DNA of 64,000 bases from NCBI RefSeq assembly GCF_003574675.1, contig NZ_QOAZ01000002.1, forward strand, positions 186,001 to 250,000, given 5' to 3'. Shown here one piece after another: positions 8,793 to 18,508 of this stretch. The stretch is from Azohydromonas sediminis. Lineage in GTDB: Bacteria; Pseudomonadota; Gammaproteobacteria; Burkholderiales; Burkholderiaceae_C. The notes below the pieces were generated by a model. The model did no database searches. It was not told where the DNA came from and worked only from the letters and a program-made list of their open reading frames with translations. The first letter of the stretch is position 1. Every line of letters starts with the position of its first letter. Both the position numbers and the translations under genes were made by a program.

Positions 8793-10100
8793 ATGAAGCA
8801 GGACATGGACGCCTACTGGATGCCGTTCACCGCCAACCGGCAGTTCAAGAAGGCGCCGCGCATGCTGGCGAAGGCCGCCGGCATGCACTTCTGGACGCCC
8901 GAGGGGCGCGAGATCCTCGACGGCGTGGCCGGGCTGTGGTGCGTCAACGCCGGCCACGGGCGGCCCAAGATCGTGCAGGCCATTGCCGAGCAGGCCGCCG
9001 AGATGGACTACGCGCCACCGTTCCAAATGGGCCACCCGAAGGCGTTCGCGCTCGCCAAGCGGCTCGTCGAGCTGACGCCGCCGGGGCTCAACAAGGTCTT
9101 CTTCACCAACTCGGGCTCCGAGGCGGTCGAGACGGCGCTGAAGATGGCGATCGCCTACCACCGCGTGCGCGGCGAGGGCCAGCGCACGCGGCTGATCGGG
9201 CGCGAGCGCGGCTACCACGGGGTCAACTTCGGCGGCATCTCGGTCGGCGGCATGGTCGCCAACCGCAAGATGTTCGGCACGCTGCTGGCCGGCGTCGACC
9301 ACATCCGCCACACGCACGACCCGGCGCGCAACGCGTTCAGCGTCGGCCAGCCGGCGCACGGCGCCGAGTTCGCCGACGACCTCGAGCGCCTCGTCGCGCT
9401 GCACGACGCGAGCACGATCGCCGCCGTGATCGTCGAGCCGGTGGCGGGCTCGACCGGCGTGCTGATCCCGCCGGTGGGCTATCTGCAGCGGCTGCGCGAG
9501 ATCTGCGACCGCCACGGCATCCTGCTGATCTTCGACGAGGTCATCACCGGCTTCGGCCGCACCGGCCAGCCATTCGGCGCGCAGACCTTCGGCGTCACGC
9601 CCGACATCATGACGGTGGCCAAGGGCATCACGAACGGCGCGGTGCCGATGGGCGCCGTGTTCGTGAAGCAGGCGATCCACGACGCCTTCATGCAGGGCCC
9701 CGAGCACCTGATCGAGTTCTTCCACGGCTACACCTACTCGGCGCACCCGCTGGCCTGCGCGGCCGGGCTGGCCACGCTCGAAACCTACGCCGACGAAGGG
9801 CTGCTGACGCGCGCATCGCAGCTGCAGGGCTACTTCGCCGACGCGCTGCACTCGCTCAAGGGCCTGCCCCACGTGATCGACATCCGCAACATCGGGCTCG
9901 TCGGCGGCATCGAGCTCGAGCCGATCCCGGGCGAGCCGACGAAGCGCGCATTCGGCGTCTTCCTCGACTGCTGGGAACGCGGCGTCCTGATCCGCACCAC
10001 CGGCGACACGATCGCGCTGAGCCCGCCACTGATCATCGAGAAGTCGCACATCGACCGGCTGGTGGACACGATCGCCGGCGCGCTCCAGCGCGCCGCCTGA
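8793..10100 (+). CDS. omega-amino acid (beta-alanine)--pyruvate aminotransferase
   Basis: 435 residues, class III PLP aminotransferase. WMPFTANRQFK at 9-19 and GLWCVNAGHGRP at 48-58 match the Pseudomonas omega-amino-acid:pyruvate transaminase branch. PLP residues are Asp248 (LIFDEV) and Lys277 (TVAKGITNG). It moves the terminal amino group of beta-alanine, 4-aminobutyrate or diamines to pyruvate, giving alanine and a semialdehyde. The start follows GAGGAG at a normal distance. It heads the plus-strand polyamine run, 53 bases before puuB, and is divergent from the Lrp regulator. Beta-alanine from spermidine or diaminopropane breakdown is an inferred substrate. Confidence 0.9.
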   Translation: MKQDMDAYWMPFTANRQFKKAPRMLAKAAGMHFWTPEGREILDGVAGLWCVNAGHGRPKIVQAIAEQAAEMDYAPPFQMGHPKAFALAKRLVELTPPGLNKVFFTNSGSEAVETALKMAIAYHRVRGEGQRTRLIGRERGYHGVNFGGISVGGMVANRKMFGTLLAGVDHIRHTHDPARNAFSVGQPAHGAEFADDLERLVALHDASTIAAVIVEPVAGSTGVLIPPVGYLQRLREICDRHGILLIFDEVITGFGRTGQPFGAQTFGVTPDIMTVAKGITNGAVPMGAVFVKQAIHDAFMQGPEHLIEFFHGYTYSAHPLACAAGLATLETYADEGLLTRASQLQGYFADALHSLKGLPHVIDIRNIGLVGGIELEPIPGEPTKRAFGVFLDCWERGVLIRTTGDTIALSPPLIIEKSHIDRLVDTIAGALQRAA

Positions 10101-10153
10101 CCCCCGACCGCCATCACCGACCCGACCCCGAGGGCCTGCCTAGCGCGTACCGT

Positions 10154-11458
10154 ATGCCGCTGCTCGACGCCGACCGCGAACTGACCCGTCACTCGTACTA
10201 CGCCGCCACGGCGTCGCGCGAAGCGCCCTTCCCCACGCTGCAAGGCGACGTCCGCGCCGACGTCGCCGTCGTCGGCGGCGGGCTCGCGGGGCTGAGCGCG
10301 GCGATCGAGCTGCACGACCGCGGCTTCGACGTCGTGCTGCTCGAGGCGCAGGACGTCGGCTGGGGCGCGAGCGGGCGCAACGGCGGGCAGGCGATCCACG
10401 GGCTGGCGTGCGACCAGGAGGTCATCGAGCAGCAGCTCGGTCTCGAAGAGGCCAAGCGCGTGTGGGCGATGTCGATCGAGGCGCTGGACCTGATCCGCCA
10501 GCGCATCGCGCGCTTCGCGATCGACTGCGACTGGCGCGACGGTTATCTCGGCGTCGCGACGAACGAGCGCAAGGCGCGCGAGCTGCGCGCCTGGGTCGAC
10601 CGCATCGCGTCGGTGTACGGCTATGCGCAGACCTGGATCGAGCGCGCCGACCTGCCGAACTGGATCGCGAGCCCGCGCTATGCCGCCGGCGCGTACGACC
10701 CGCGCTCGGGCCACCTGCACCCGCTGAAGTACAGCCTCGGGCTGGCCAGCGCCGCGGCGCGGCTGGGCGTGCGCATCTACGAGCGCAGCGCGGTCACTGC
10801 GCTCGAGACGGGCGACACGGTGCGGCTGCGCACCGCGCACGGCCACGTCAGCGCGCGCAGCGTGCTGCTCGCGGGCAACGTCTACCTGCAGCAGTTCGCG
10901 CCGGCGGTGGCGCCGCAGCTGGCCGCGCGCATCATGCCCGTCGGCACCTACATCGTCGCGACCCGGCCGCTGGGCGCCGAGCGGGCGCGCGCGCTGATCC
11001 CGTGCGGTGCGGCGGTGTGCGACACCAACTTCGTGCTCGACTACTTCCGCACGAGCGCCGACCACCGGCTGCTGTACGGCGGGCGCGTCAGCTACAGCAC
11101 CGCGACGCCGATGAACCTCGCCGCGAGCATGCGCCGGCGCATGCTGCGCACCTTCCCGCAGCTCGACGGCGTCGAGGTCGAGCACGCGTGGGGCGGCTTC
11201 GTCGACATCTCGATGAACCGCGCGCCCGACTTCGGCCGTGTCGGCGCCAACGTCTACTACCTGCAGGGCTTTTCGGGCCATGGCCTGGCGCTGACCGGGC
11301 TCGCCGGCAAGCTCGTCGCCGAGGCGATCGCCGGCGACGCCTCGCGCTTCGACACCTTTGCGCGCCTGAAGCACCGTCCGTTTCCGGGCGGGCGGCTGCT
11401 GCGCATGCCCGCACTGGTGGCCGGCATGGCGTGGTACCGGCTGCGCGACCTGTTCTGA
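10154..11458 (+). CDS. puuB: FAD-dependent oxidoreductase, gamma-glutamylputrescine oxidase type
   Basis: 434 residues, DAO family. The FAD-binding loop GGGLAGLSAA is at 41-50, followed by the acidic end of strand 2 (LLEAQ) and GASGRNGG at 71-78. C-terminal QGFSGHGLALTGLAGKLVAEA is the second FAD contact typical of PuuB-like enzymes. Expected reaction: oxidation of gamma-glutamylputrescine to gamma-glutamyl-aminobutyraldehyde with ammonia and H2O2. It lies between the omega aminotransferase and puuD, with puuA next, so the assignment rests on both fold and context. Glycine/D-amino-acid oxidase relatives are the main alternative. Confidence 0.88.
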   Translation: MPLLDADRELTRHSYYAATASREAPFPTLQGDVRADVAVVGGGLAGLSAAIELHDRGFDVVLLEAQDVGWGASGRNGGQAIHGLACDQEVIEQQLGLEEAKRVWAMSIEALDLIRQRIARFAIDCDWRDGYLGVATNERKARELRAWVDRIASVYGYAQTWIERADLPNWIASPRYAAGAYDPRSGHLHPLKYSLGLASAAARLGVRIYERSAVTALETGDTVRLRTAHGHVSARSVLLAGNVYLQQFAPAVAPQLAARIMPVGTYIVATRPLGAERARALIPCGAAVCDTNFVLDYFRTSADHRLLYGGRVSYSTATPMNLAASMRRRMLRTFPQLDGVEVEHAWGGFVDISMNRAPDFGRVGANVYYLQGFSGHGLALTGLAGKLVAEAIAGDASRFDTFARLKHRPFPGGRLLRMPALVAGMAWYRLRDLF

Positions 11459-11493
11459 GCCGGCCTGTCACGCACACTGCCACACCGACTGTC

Positions 11494-12261
11494 ATGAGCT
11501 CCGACCGCCTTCCCGTCGTGCTGGTGCCCGCGTGCAACCGCGTGCTCGGGCACCACCCGTTCCACATCGCCGGCCAGAAGTACGTCGACGCGGTGCGCCT
11601 GGCCGGGTGCCTGCCGCTGGTGGTGCCCAGCGCCCGCGACGCCGAGCTGGCCACGCTGCTCGCGCTGGCCGACGGCGTGCTGCTGACCGGCTCGCCGTCG
11701 AACGTGCATCCGCAGCACTTCGACGAAGGCGTGCACGACCCGTCGCTGCCGCTGGACACCGCGCGCGACGCGTGGACGCTGCCGTTCATCCCGCAGGTGC
11801 TCGCGCGCGGCATTCCGCTGCTGGCGATCTGCCGCGGACTGCAGGAGACCAACGTCGCGCTCGGCGGCACGCTGCACCAGGCGATCCACCGGGTGCCCGG
11901 CTTCGCCGACCACCGCGCCGACGACGACGCCCCGGTCGACGTGCAGTACGGTCCGGCGCACGAAGTCGTCGTCGAACCCGGCGGGCGTCTCGAAGCGCTG
12001 CTGCCGCTGCGGCGCTTCGCGGTCAACTCGCTGCACGGCCAGGGCGTGAACCGGCTCGCACCCGGGCTGCGCATCGAGGCGCGCTCGCCCGACGGCGTCG
12101 TCGAGGCGTTCTCGACGACCGACACCCCCGGCTTCGCGATCGCGGTGCAGTGGCATCCGGAGTGGCAGGCGGCGAGCAACCCGGTGTCGATGGCGCTGCT
12201 GCGCGCGTTCGGCGACGCGTGCCGCGCCTACCGCGACCGGCGCAGCGGGCCGGGGTCGTAG
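11494..12261 (+). CDS. puuD: gamma-glutamyl-gamma-aminobutyrate hydrolase
   Basis: 255 residues, class I amidotransferase-fold hydrolase. Nucleophile Cys113 in AICRGLQE; His221 and Glu223 in QWHPEWQ complete the triad. DGVLLTGSPSNVHP near 60-73 and LGGTLHQ near 123-129 are typical of PuuD. It releases 4-aminobutyrate from gamma-glutamyl-GABA, the last deglutamylation step. Located 35 bases after puuB and 65 before puuA. Confidence 0.93.
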   Translation: MSSDRLPVVLVPACNRVLGHHPFHIAGQKYVDAVRLAGCLPLVVPSARDAELATLLALADGVLLTGSPSNVHPQHFDEGVHDPSLPLDTARDAWTLPFIPQVLARGIPLLAICRGLQETNVALGGTLHQAIHRVPGFADHRADDDAPVDVQYGPAHEVVVEPGGRLEALLPLRRFAVNSLHGQGVNRLAPGLRIEARSPDGVVEAFSTTDTPGFAIAVQWHPEWQAASNPVSMALLRAFGDACRAYRDRRSGPGS

Positions 12262-12287
12262 CGACGGCCACCGCCACGCCCCGCAGC

Positions 12288-12304
12288 GGCCGCCGCCGGC
12301 GGCC
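12288..12304 (+). other. GC hairpin between puuD and puuA
   Basis: GGCCGCC-GCC-GGCGGCC, a perfect 7-bp stem with a 3-base loop and no T-run. It may stabilise or process the operon mRNA; it is not a convincing terminator. Confidence 0.35.
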
Positions 12305-12326
12305 CGAAACCGACACAGGTGTTCCC

Positions 12327-13694
12327 ATGGCCAACCGCAAAGACTTCACGTTCGCCGACCTCGAGCACTGGCTCAACCAGAACCGCGTCACCGAGATCGA
12401 GTGCCTCGTGCCCGACCTCACCGGTGTGGCGCGCGGCAAGATCCTGCCGCGCGAGAAGTTCAACGAGGACCGCGGAATGCGGCTGCCCGAGGTCGTCGTC
12501 GCCACCACGGTGACCGGCGTCGCGCCGACCGAGGGGCCGTTCTTCGACATCATCAGCCCGACCGACCACGACATGCACCTGCGCCCCGACCCCGGCACGG
12601 TGCGCATCGTGCCGTGGGCCACCGACCCCACCGCGCAGGTCATTCACGACTGCTACGATCGCGAGGGGCGCCTGATCCCGTTCGCCCCGCGCTCGGTGCT
12701 CAAGCGCGTGTGCGACCTCTACGCGTCGGCGGGCTGGAAGCCCGTCGTCGCGCCCGAGCTCGAGTTCTACCTCGTCGCGCGCAACACCGACCCCGACGTG
12801 CCGCTGAAGCCGCCGATCGGGCGCAGCGGCCGCGCCGAGACGTCGCGCCAGATGTACTCGATCGACGCCGTCAACGAGTTCGACCCACTGTTCGAGGACG
12901 TCTACGACTACTGCAACAAGATGGACCTCGGCGTTGACACGCTGATCCACGAGATCGGTGCCGGGCAGATGGAGATCAACTTCTTCCACGACCACCCGCT
13001 GCAGCTCGCCGACGAGGTGTTCTTCTTCAAGCGGCTGCTGCGCGAGACGGCGCTGCGCCACGACATGTACGCCACCTTCATGGCCAAACCAATCGCCGGC
13101 GAGCCGGGCAGCGCGATGCACGTGCACCAGAGCATCACCGACCTGGCCACCGGGCGCAACCTGTTCAGCGACCGCGACGGCCACGCGAGCGACTTCTTCC
13201 GCTGGTACATCGGCGGCCTGCAGCGCTACATCCCGTCGTGCATGGCGCTGTTCGCGCCCTACGTCAACAGCTACCGGCGGCTGACTCGCTACACCGCCGC
13301 ACCGATCAACATCCAGTGGGGCACCGACAACCGCACGGTGGGCATCCGCAGCCCCGTCGCGCCGCCCGAAAACCGGCGCGTCGAGAACCGCGTGATCGGC
13401 GCCGACGCGAACCCCTACGTCGCGCTCGCCGCGACGCTGGCCTGCGGCTGGCTCGGCATCCAGAAGCGCATCGAGCCCACCCCCGAGTGCAAGGGCGACG
13501 CCTACCTCGGCGACTACCAGCTGCCGCGCAGCCTGAGCGAGGCGCTCGAGAAGCTGCGCCGCGAGGAGGACCTGGCCGAGGTGCTCGGCGAGGCGTTCAT
13601 CACGATCTACACCGAGGTCAAGGAGATCGAGTACGCCGAGTTCATGAAGGTGATCTCGCCTTGGGAGCGCGAGCACCTCCTCCTCCACGTCTGA
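12327..13694 (+). CDS. puuA: glutamine synthetase family protein, gamma-glutamylpolyamine synthetase type
   Basis: 455 residues. Full-length GS fold: beta-grasp with VPDLTGVARGKILPREKF near 29-46, the metal-ligand region APELEFYLV, then GAGQMEINFFHD, MHVHQS, and the ATP/glutamate segment INIQWGTDNRTVGIRSP. Compared with true GlnA it lacks the adenylylation loop and has the PuuA-type N-terminus. It would ligate glutamate to putrescine or another amine using ATP, opening the gamma-glutamyl route finished by PuuB, the aldehyde dehydrogenase and PuuD. The amine specificity is inferred from context. Confidence 0.88.
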   Translation: MANRKDFTFADLEHWLNQNRVTEIECLVPDLTGVARGKILPREKFNEDRGMRLPEVVVATTVTGVAPTEGPFFDIISPTDHDMHLRPDPGTVRIVPWATDPTAQVIHDCYDREGRLIPFAPRSVLKRVCDLYASAGWKPVVAPELEFYLVARNTDPDVPLKPPIGRSGRAETSRQMYSIDAVNEFDPLFEDVYDYCNKMDLGVDTLIHEIGAGQMEINFFHDHPLQLADEVFFFKRLLRETALRHDMYATFMAKPIAGEPGSAMHVHQSITDLATGRNLFSDRDGHASDFFRWYIGGLQRYIPSCMALFAPYVNSYRRLTRYTAAPINIQWGTDNRTVGIRSPVAPPENRRVENRVIGADANPYVALAATLACGWLGIQKRIEPTPECKGDAYLGDYQLPRSLSEALEKLRREEDLAEVLGEAFITIYTEVKEIEYAEFMKVISPWEREHLLLHV

Positions 13695-13708
13695 ACCGGG
13701 AGACCGTA

Positions 13709-15112
13709 ATGAATGCCGTCCTCGCCCCGCGCCGCGAGCGCACCACCGCCGAGTGGCAGGCTGCCGATGCCGCCCACTTCCTGCACCCGTTCACCGACTT
13801 CCAGTCACTGGCCCGCAAGGGTGCGCGCATCATTACGCGCGCCGACAACATCTACCTCTGGGACAGCGACGGCCACAAGATCCTCGACGCGATGTCGGGC
13901 CTGTGGTGCGTCAACGTCGGCTATGGCCAGCGGGCGCTCGTCGATGCGGCGACGCGGCAGCTGCAGGAGCTGCCGTTCTACAACGCGTTCTTCCAGACCG
14001 CGACGCCGCCGGCGATCGAGCTCGCCGAGCTGCTGTCGGAAGTGACGCCGCCGCAGTTCAACCACGTGTTCTTCAGCGGCTCGGGCTCCGAGGGCAACGA
14101 CACCGTCGTGCGCATGGTGCGCCGCTACTGGGACCTCCTCGGGCAGCCCGAGCGTCAGGTCATCATCAGCCGCAGGAACGCGTACCACGGCTCGACGATG
14201 GCCGGTGCGTCGCTCGGCGGCATGAGCGCGATGCACGCGCAGGGCGGGCTGCCGATCCCCGGCATCGTGCACATCGAGCAGCCGCACTGGTTCGAGCTCG
14301 GCCGCCCGCAGGGCCTGTCGCGCGACGAGTTCGGCCGCGTCGCCGCCGGCTGGCTCGAGCAGAAGATCCTCGAGGTCGGCCCGGAGAAGGTCGCCGCCTT
14401 CATCGGCGAGCCGGTGCAGGGCGCCGGCGGCGTTATCGTGCCGCCCGAGACCTACTGGCCCGAGATACAGCGCATCTGCGACAAGTACGGCATCCTGCTC
14501 GTGTCGGACGAGGTGATCTGCGGCTTCGGACGCACCGGCCACTGGTTCGGCTGCGAACGCTTCGGCACACGCCCCGACCTGATGACCTTCGCCAAGGGGG
14601 TGACGAGCGGCTACATCCCGCTCGGCGGCGTGATGGTCGGCGACCGCGTTGCCGACGTGCTGATCCGCCAGGGCGGCGAGTTCACGCATGGCTACACCTA
14701 CTCGGGCCACCCGGTCGCGTGCGCGGTGGCGGTCGCCAACATCCGCCTGATCCGCGAGCTCAAGCTCGTCGAGCACGTGCACGACGACGTGGGCCCGTAT
14801 CTTGCAAGCGTGTTCGCGACGCTGGCCGAGCACCCTCTGGTCGGCGAAGCGCAGACCTGCGGACTGATGGGCGCACTGCAACTGGTCAAGGACAAGGCGA
14901 GCGGCACGCCGTTCCCGGCCGAGCTGGAGGTCGGCATGGTGTGCCGCGGCCACTGCTTTTCCAACGGCCTGATCATGCGCGCCGTCGGCGACCGCATGAT
15001 CATCGCGCCGCCGCTGGTCATCACGCGCGCGCAGATCGACGAGATGGCCGCGCTGATCCGCCGCTGCCTCGACCTCACGCTGGCCGACGTGCGCGGCCGC
15101 GGCTGGCTGTGA
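13709..15112 (+). CDS. spuC: putrescine/polyamine--pyruvate aminotransferase
   Basis: 467 residues, class III PLP enzyme. Start motif HFLHPFTDFQSLARKGARII near 23-42 and WDSDGHKILDAMSGLWCVNVGYG near 51-73 match the SpuC branch. PLP ligands are Asp267 (LLVSDEVICGFGRTG) and Lys296 (MTFAKGVTSGY). It transfers the amino group of putrescine to pyruvate, giving 4-aminobutyraldehyde, a route parallel to PuuA/PuuB. The ATG at 13709 is 14 bases after the puuA stop behind GGGAGA. Having both routes in one operon suggests the cell can switch between ATP-costing and ATP-free entry. Confidence 0.9.
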   Translation: MNAVLAPRRERTTAEWQAADAAHFLHPFTDFQSLARKGARIITRADNIYLWDSDGHKILDAMSGLWCVNVGYGQRALVDAATRQLQELPFYNAFFQTATPPAIELAELLSEVTPPQFNHVFFSGSGSEGNDTVVRMVRRYWDLLGQPERQVIISRRNAYHGSTMAGASLGGMSAMHAQGGLPIPGIVHIEQPHWFELGRPQGLSRDEFGRVAAGWLEQKILEVGPEKVAAFIGEPVQGAGGVIVPPETYWPEIQRICDKYGILLVSDEVICGFGRTGHWFGCERFGTRPDLMTFAKGVTSGYIPLGGVMVGDRVADVLIRQGGEFTHGYTYSGHPVACAVAVANIRLIRELKLVEHVHDDVGPYLASVFATLAEHPLVGEAQTCGLMGALQLVKDKASGTPFPAELEVGMVCRGHCFSNGLIMRAVGDRMIIAPPLVITRAQIDEMAALIRRCLDLTLADVRGRGWL

Positions 15113-15163
15113 CGCTCCCCGGATTCGGTGCCGACCCTCAGCCAGCGGCGCGGCGGGCGCGAC

Positions 15164-15169
15164 TAGACT
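15164..15169 (+). promoter_or_regulatory. possible -10 element (TAGACT) upstream of potF
   Basis: TAGACT inside CTAGACT, the same heptamer as upstream of the aminotransferase at 8793. It would start transcription about 70 bases before potF, in the 133-base gap after spuC. This could make potFGHI a separate transcript. No clear -35. Confidence 0.3.
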
Positions 15170-15245
15170 TGCGCCTTCGCGGCCGTCACCGAACGGTCAC
15201 CGGTTCCGATCCGTTCTTCCCCAACCCTTCGCTGGAGGCTCCTCG

Positions 15246-16373
15246 ATGAAGCTGTCGTCTGTCCGGTTCCGGGGCGTGCGCACCCGCCTGCTCACCGTCG
15301 CCGCCCTGGCGCTGGCGTCCACCGTCGCGTGGTCCCAGCAGGAGGAGAAGGTCCTCAACATCTACAACTGGTCGGACTACATCGCGCCGGACACGATCGC
15401 CAACTTCGAGAAGGAAACCGGCATCAAGGTCCGCTACGACAACTTCGACAACAACGAGATCGTCCACGCCAAGCTGGTGGCGGGCAAGACGGGCTACGAC
15501 ATCGTCGTGCCGTCGTCGCACTGGGCCAAGCTGCAAATCGATGGCGGCCTGCTGCAGAAGATCGACAAGAGCAAGATCCCGAACCTGAAGAACCTCGACC
15601 CGGCGGTGCAGGCCCAGCTGGCCAAGATGGACCCCGGCAACGACTACATGGTCAACTGGCTGTGGGGCTTCACGACGGTGGGCATCAACGTCGACAAGGT
15701 CAAGGCCGCGCTGGGCGGCACGCCGATGCCCGAAAACGCGTGGGACCTGATCTTCAAGCCGGAGTACGTCAGCAAGCTCAAGAGCTGCGGCGTGTCGTTC
15801 CTCGACTCGCCCACCGAGGTGGTCCCGGCGGCGCTGCACCACCTGGGCAAGTCTGCGTACAGCAAAAACGCCGCGGACTACGCCGCCGCGGCGCAACTGC
15901 TCAAGAGCGTGCGGCCTTACGTCACGCTGTTCAGCTCGTCGGGCTACATCAACGATCTGGCCAACGGCTCGATCTGCGTGGCGATGGGCTGGTCGGGCGA
16001 CATCAACATTGCACGCCAGCGTGCCATCGACGGCAAGACGGGGCAGAACATCGAGGCGCTGATCCCGAAGACCGGCGGCCTGCTGTTCTTCGACGTGATG
16101 GTCATCCCGGCCGACGCGCCGCGTCCCGGCAACGCGCACAAGTTCATCGACTACATCCTGCGCCCCGAGGTCAATGCCGGCCTGGTCAACAAGGTCTTCT
16201 ACGCCAACCCGGTGCCGGCGGCCAAGCAGTTCGTGCGCCCCGAGGTCGCGAACAACCCGACGGTGTTCCTGTCGCCCGCCGAAATGGCCAAGATGATTCC
16301 GCCCGAGCCGTTGAACAACGACCTGCGCCGGCTGATGACGCGCACGTTCACGACGTTCAAGACCGGACTGTGA
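15246..16373 (+). CDS. potF: polyamine ABC transporter, periplasmic binding protein
   Basis: 375 residues. A Sec signal peptide (Arg-containing start, hydrophobic core LLTVAALALASTVA, cleavage near residue 30 at AWS-QQ) precedes the mature protein. LNIYNWSDYIAPDTI near 37-51 is the PotD/PotF hallmark. Captures putrescine or spermidine in the periplasm and delivers it to PotHI. A Shine-Dalgarno-like GGAGG lies just before the ATG. First gene of a four-gene transporter unit; the specificity between putrescine and spermidine is not decided here. Confidence 0.95.
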   Translation: MKLSSVRFRGVRTRLLTVAALALASTVAWSQQEEKVLNIYNWSDYIAPDTIANFEKETGIKVRYDNFDNNEIVHAKLVAGKTGYDIVVPSSHWAKLQIDGGLLQKIDKSKIPNLKNLDPAVQAQLAKMDPGNDYMVNWLWGFTTVGINVDKVKAALGGTPMPENAWDLIFKPEYVSKLKSCGVSFLDSPTEVVPAALHHLGKSAYSKNAADYAAAAQLLKSVRPYVTLFSSSGYINDLANGSICVAMGWSGDINIARQRAIDGKTGQNIEALIPKTGGLLFFDVMVIPADAPRPGNAHKFIDYILRPEVNAGLVNKVFYANPVPAAKQFVRPEVANNPTVFLSPAEMAKMIPPEPLNNDLRRLMTRTFTTFKTGL

Positions 16374-16422
16374 CGCCACCGCGTCGACGATACTGACTCG
16401 CGCGGCAGAGGACACCCCCTTC

Positions 16423-17523
16423 ATGGGTCCAGAGAACAAAGACGCCACGTTCCTGCAGATCCAGGACGTGGTCAAGGACTTCGGCGGTTTCAAGGCCGTC
16501 AATCACGTCAGCCTCGACGTCGCCAAGGGCGAGATCTTCGCGCTGCTCGGTTCGTCGGGCTGCGGCAAGAGCACGCTGCTGCGCATGCTCGCCGGCTTCG
16601 AGAAGCCTACCTCGGGCCGCATCGTGCTGGCCGGTCGCGACCTCGCGACGCTGCCGCCGTACGAGCGCCCGATGAACATGATGTTCCAGAGCTACGCGCT
16701 GTTCCCGCACCTGACGGTATGGGACAACATCGCGTTCGGCCTGCGGCGCGAGGGCATGCCCAAGGCCCGCATCGCCGAGCGCGTCGAGGCGATGCTCAAG
16801 CTCGTGCAGCTCGAGCGCTTCGCGCAGCGCAAGCCGCACCAGCTCTCGGGCGGGCAGCAGCAGCGCGTCGCGCTGGCGCGCAGCCTGGCCAAGCAGCCGC
16901 AGCTGCTGCTGCTCGACGAGCCGCTGGGGGCGCTCGACAAGAAGCTGCGTGAGCAGACGCAGATCGAGCTGGTCAACATCATCGAATCCGTCGGCGTGAC
17001 CTGCGTGATGGTCACGCACGACCAGGAAGAGGCGATGACGATGGCCTCGCGCATCGCGATCATGAGCGAGGGGCGCTTCCTGCAGGTCGGTGCACCGAGC
17101 GAGATCTACGAGACACCGACGAGCCGCTTCGTCGCCGATTTCATCGGCAACGTCAACCTGATGGACGGCTCGGTGATCGTCGACGAACCCGACCACGTCG
17201 TGATCGACTGCGCTGACTGCAAGCACTACGTCGGCCACGGGATCACCGGCACCAAGGGCATGGCCGTCTCGGTCGCGCTGCGGCCCGAGAAGATCCACCT
17301 GTCGCGGCGCAAGCCGGCCGACGAGTTCAACTCGGTGGCCGGCACGATCAAGGAGCTGTCGTACTTCGGCAGCTTCACCGTCTACCACGTGCAGCTCGCC
17401 AGCGGCGCGATGCTCAAGGTCAGCCTGGCCAACATCCAGCGCCACCGCGACGACGAGTTCACATGGGGCGATATGGTGTGGGCACATTGGTCACGCACGG
17501 CGCCCGTCGTGCTGACGCAGTGA
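16423..17523 (+). CDS. potG: polyamine ABC transporter, ATP-binding protein
   Basis: 366 residues, PotA/PotG type. Walker A GSSGCGKST at 43-51, Q-loop MMFQSYALFPHLTV near 87-99, signature LSGGQQQ at 141-147 and Walker B LLLLDEP at 161-167, followed by a C-terminal TOBE regulatory region (about 240-360). Energises polyamine import through PotHI on the cytoplasmic face. It lies 49 bases after potF and 7 before potH. Confidence 0.95.
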   Translation: MGPENKDATFLQIQDVVKDFGGFKAVNHVSLDVAKGEIFALLGSSGCGKSTLLRMLAGFEKPTSGRIVLAGRDLATLPPYERPMNMMFQSYALFPHLTVWDNIAFGLRREGMPKARIAERVEAMLKLVQLERFAQRKPHQLSGGQQQRVALARSLAKQPQLLLLDEPLGALDKKLREQTQIELVNIIESVGVTCVMVTHDQEEAMTMASRIAIMSEGRFLQVGAPSEIYETPTSRFVADFIGNVNLMDGSVIVDEPDHVVIDCADCKHYVGHGITGTKGMAVSVALRPEKIHLSRRKPADEFNSVAGTIKELSYFGSFTVYHVQLASGAMLKVSLANIQRHRDDEFTWGDMVWAHWSRTAPVVLTQ

Positions 17524-17530
17524 GACGCCG

Positions 17531-18508
17531 ATGAGCGCCGTCATCGACGACCCTGCAGCGGCTGCGGACGCCGGCACGAAGCCGCTGTGGGAGCGGCTGC
17601 CCCAGGCGCTGCGCGGGCGTGCCCTCGTGATCGGCACGCCCTATTTGTGGCTGCTGCTGTTCTTCATGCTGCCGTTCGTCATCGTCGCGCGCATCAGCGT
17701 GTCGCAGATGGAGGGCGTGGCCTTCGGCGACCTGGTGACGTTCCACGACGGCGTGCTGCAGCTGGTGCTGAACTTCTCGAACTACGCGTTCCTGACCCAG
17801 GACGCGCTGTACCTGCGCACCTACATCGCGAGCATCGAGTACGCGCTGGCGACGACCGTGCTGTGCCTGCTGATCGGCTACCCGTTCGCGTACTTCATGG
17901 CACGCGCGAAGCCGACGCTGCAGCCTGCGCTCGTGATGCTCGTGATGCTGCCGTTCTGGACCTCGTTCCTGCTGCGCGTCTACGCGTGGAAGGGGTTGCT
18001 CAGCGAGGGCGGGCTGGTCGCCGACTGGATCATCGGCCTCGGTCTGGACCAGCTGCTGTACCAGCTCGGGCTGATCACGTCGCCGGGGCGGCTGATGCAC
18101 ACGCCGTTCTCGCTCGTGCTCGGCATGACGTACACGTACCTGCCGTTCATGATCCTGCCGCTGTATGGCAACCTGGCCAAGATGGACCTGCGGCTGCTCG
18201 AGGCCGCGGCCGACCTCGGCGCCACGCCGTGGACGGCGTTCTGGACGATCACGGTGCCGCTGTCGAAGGCCGGCATCATCGCCGGCTCGATGCTGGTGTT
18301 CATCCCGTGCGTCGGCGAGTTCGTGATTCCCGAACTGCTCGGCGGCCCCGAGACGATGATGATCGGCCGCGTGCTGTGGGACGAGTTCTTCAGCAACAAC
18401 GACTGGCCGATGGCCTCCAGCGTCGCCGTCGTGATCATCCTGCTCGTGATCGTGCCGCTGGCGCTGTTCAACAAGTACCAGGCCGAGGCGCAGGAGAAGC
18501 GCACGTGA
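17531..18508 (+). CDS. potH: polyamine ABC transporter, permease
   Basis: 325 residues, six predicted membrane segments beginning with LVIGTPYLWLLLFFMLPFVIVA. The EAA loop (LEAAADLGATPWTAFWTITVPL) that contacts PotG is intact in the last third. Inner-membrane half-channel pairing with PotI. Its stop overlaps the GTG start of potI (GTGA), so translation is coupled. Confidence 0.94.
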   Translation: MSAVIDDPAAAADAGTKPLWERLPQALRGRALVIGTPYLWLLLFFMLPFVIVARISVSQMEGVAFGDLVTFHDGVLQLVLNFSNYAFLTQDALYLRTYIASIEYALATTVLCLLIGYPFAYFMARAKPTLQPALVMLVMLPFWTSFLLRVYAWKGLLSEGGLVADWIIGLGLDQLLYQLGLITSPGRLMHTPFSLVLGMTYTYLPFMILPLYGNLAKMDLRLLEAAADLGATPWTAFWTITVPLSKAGIIAGSMLVFIPCVGEFVIPELLGGPETMMIGRVLWDEFFSNNDWPMASSVAVVIILLVIVPLALFNKYQAEAQEKRT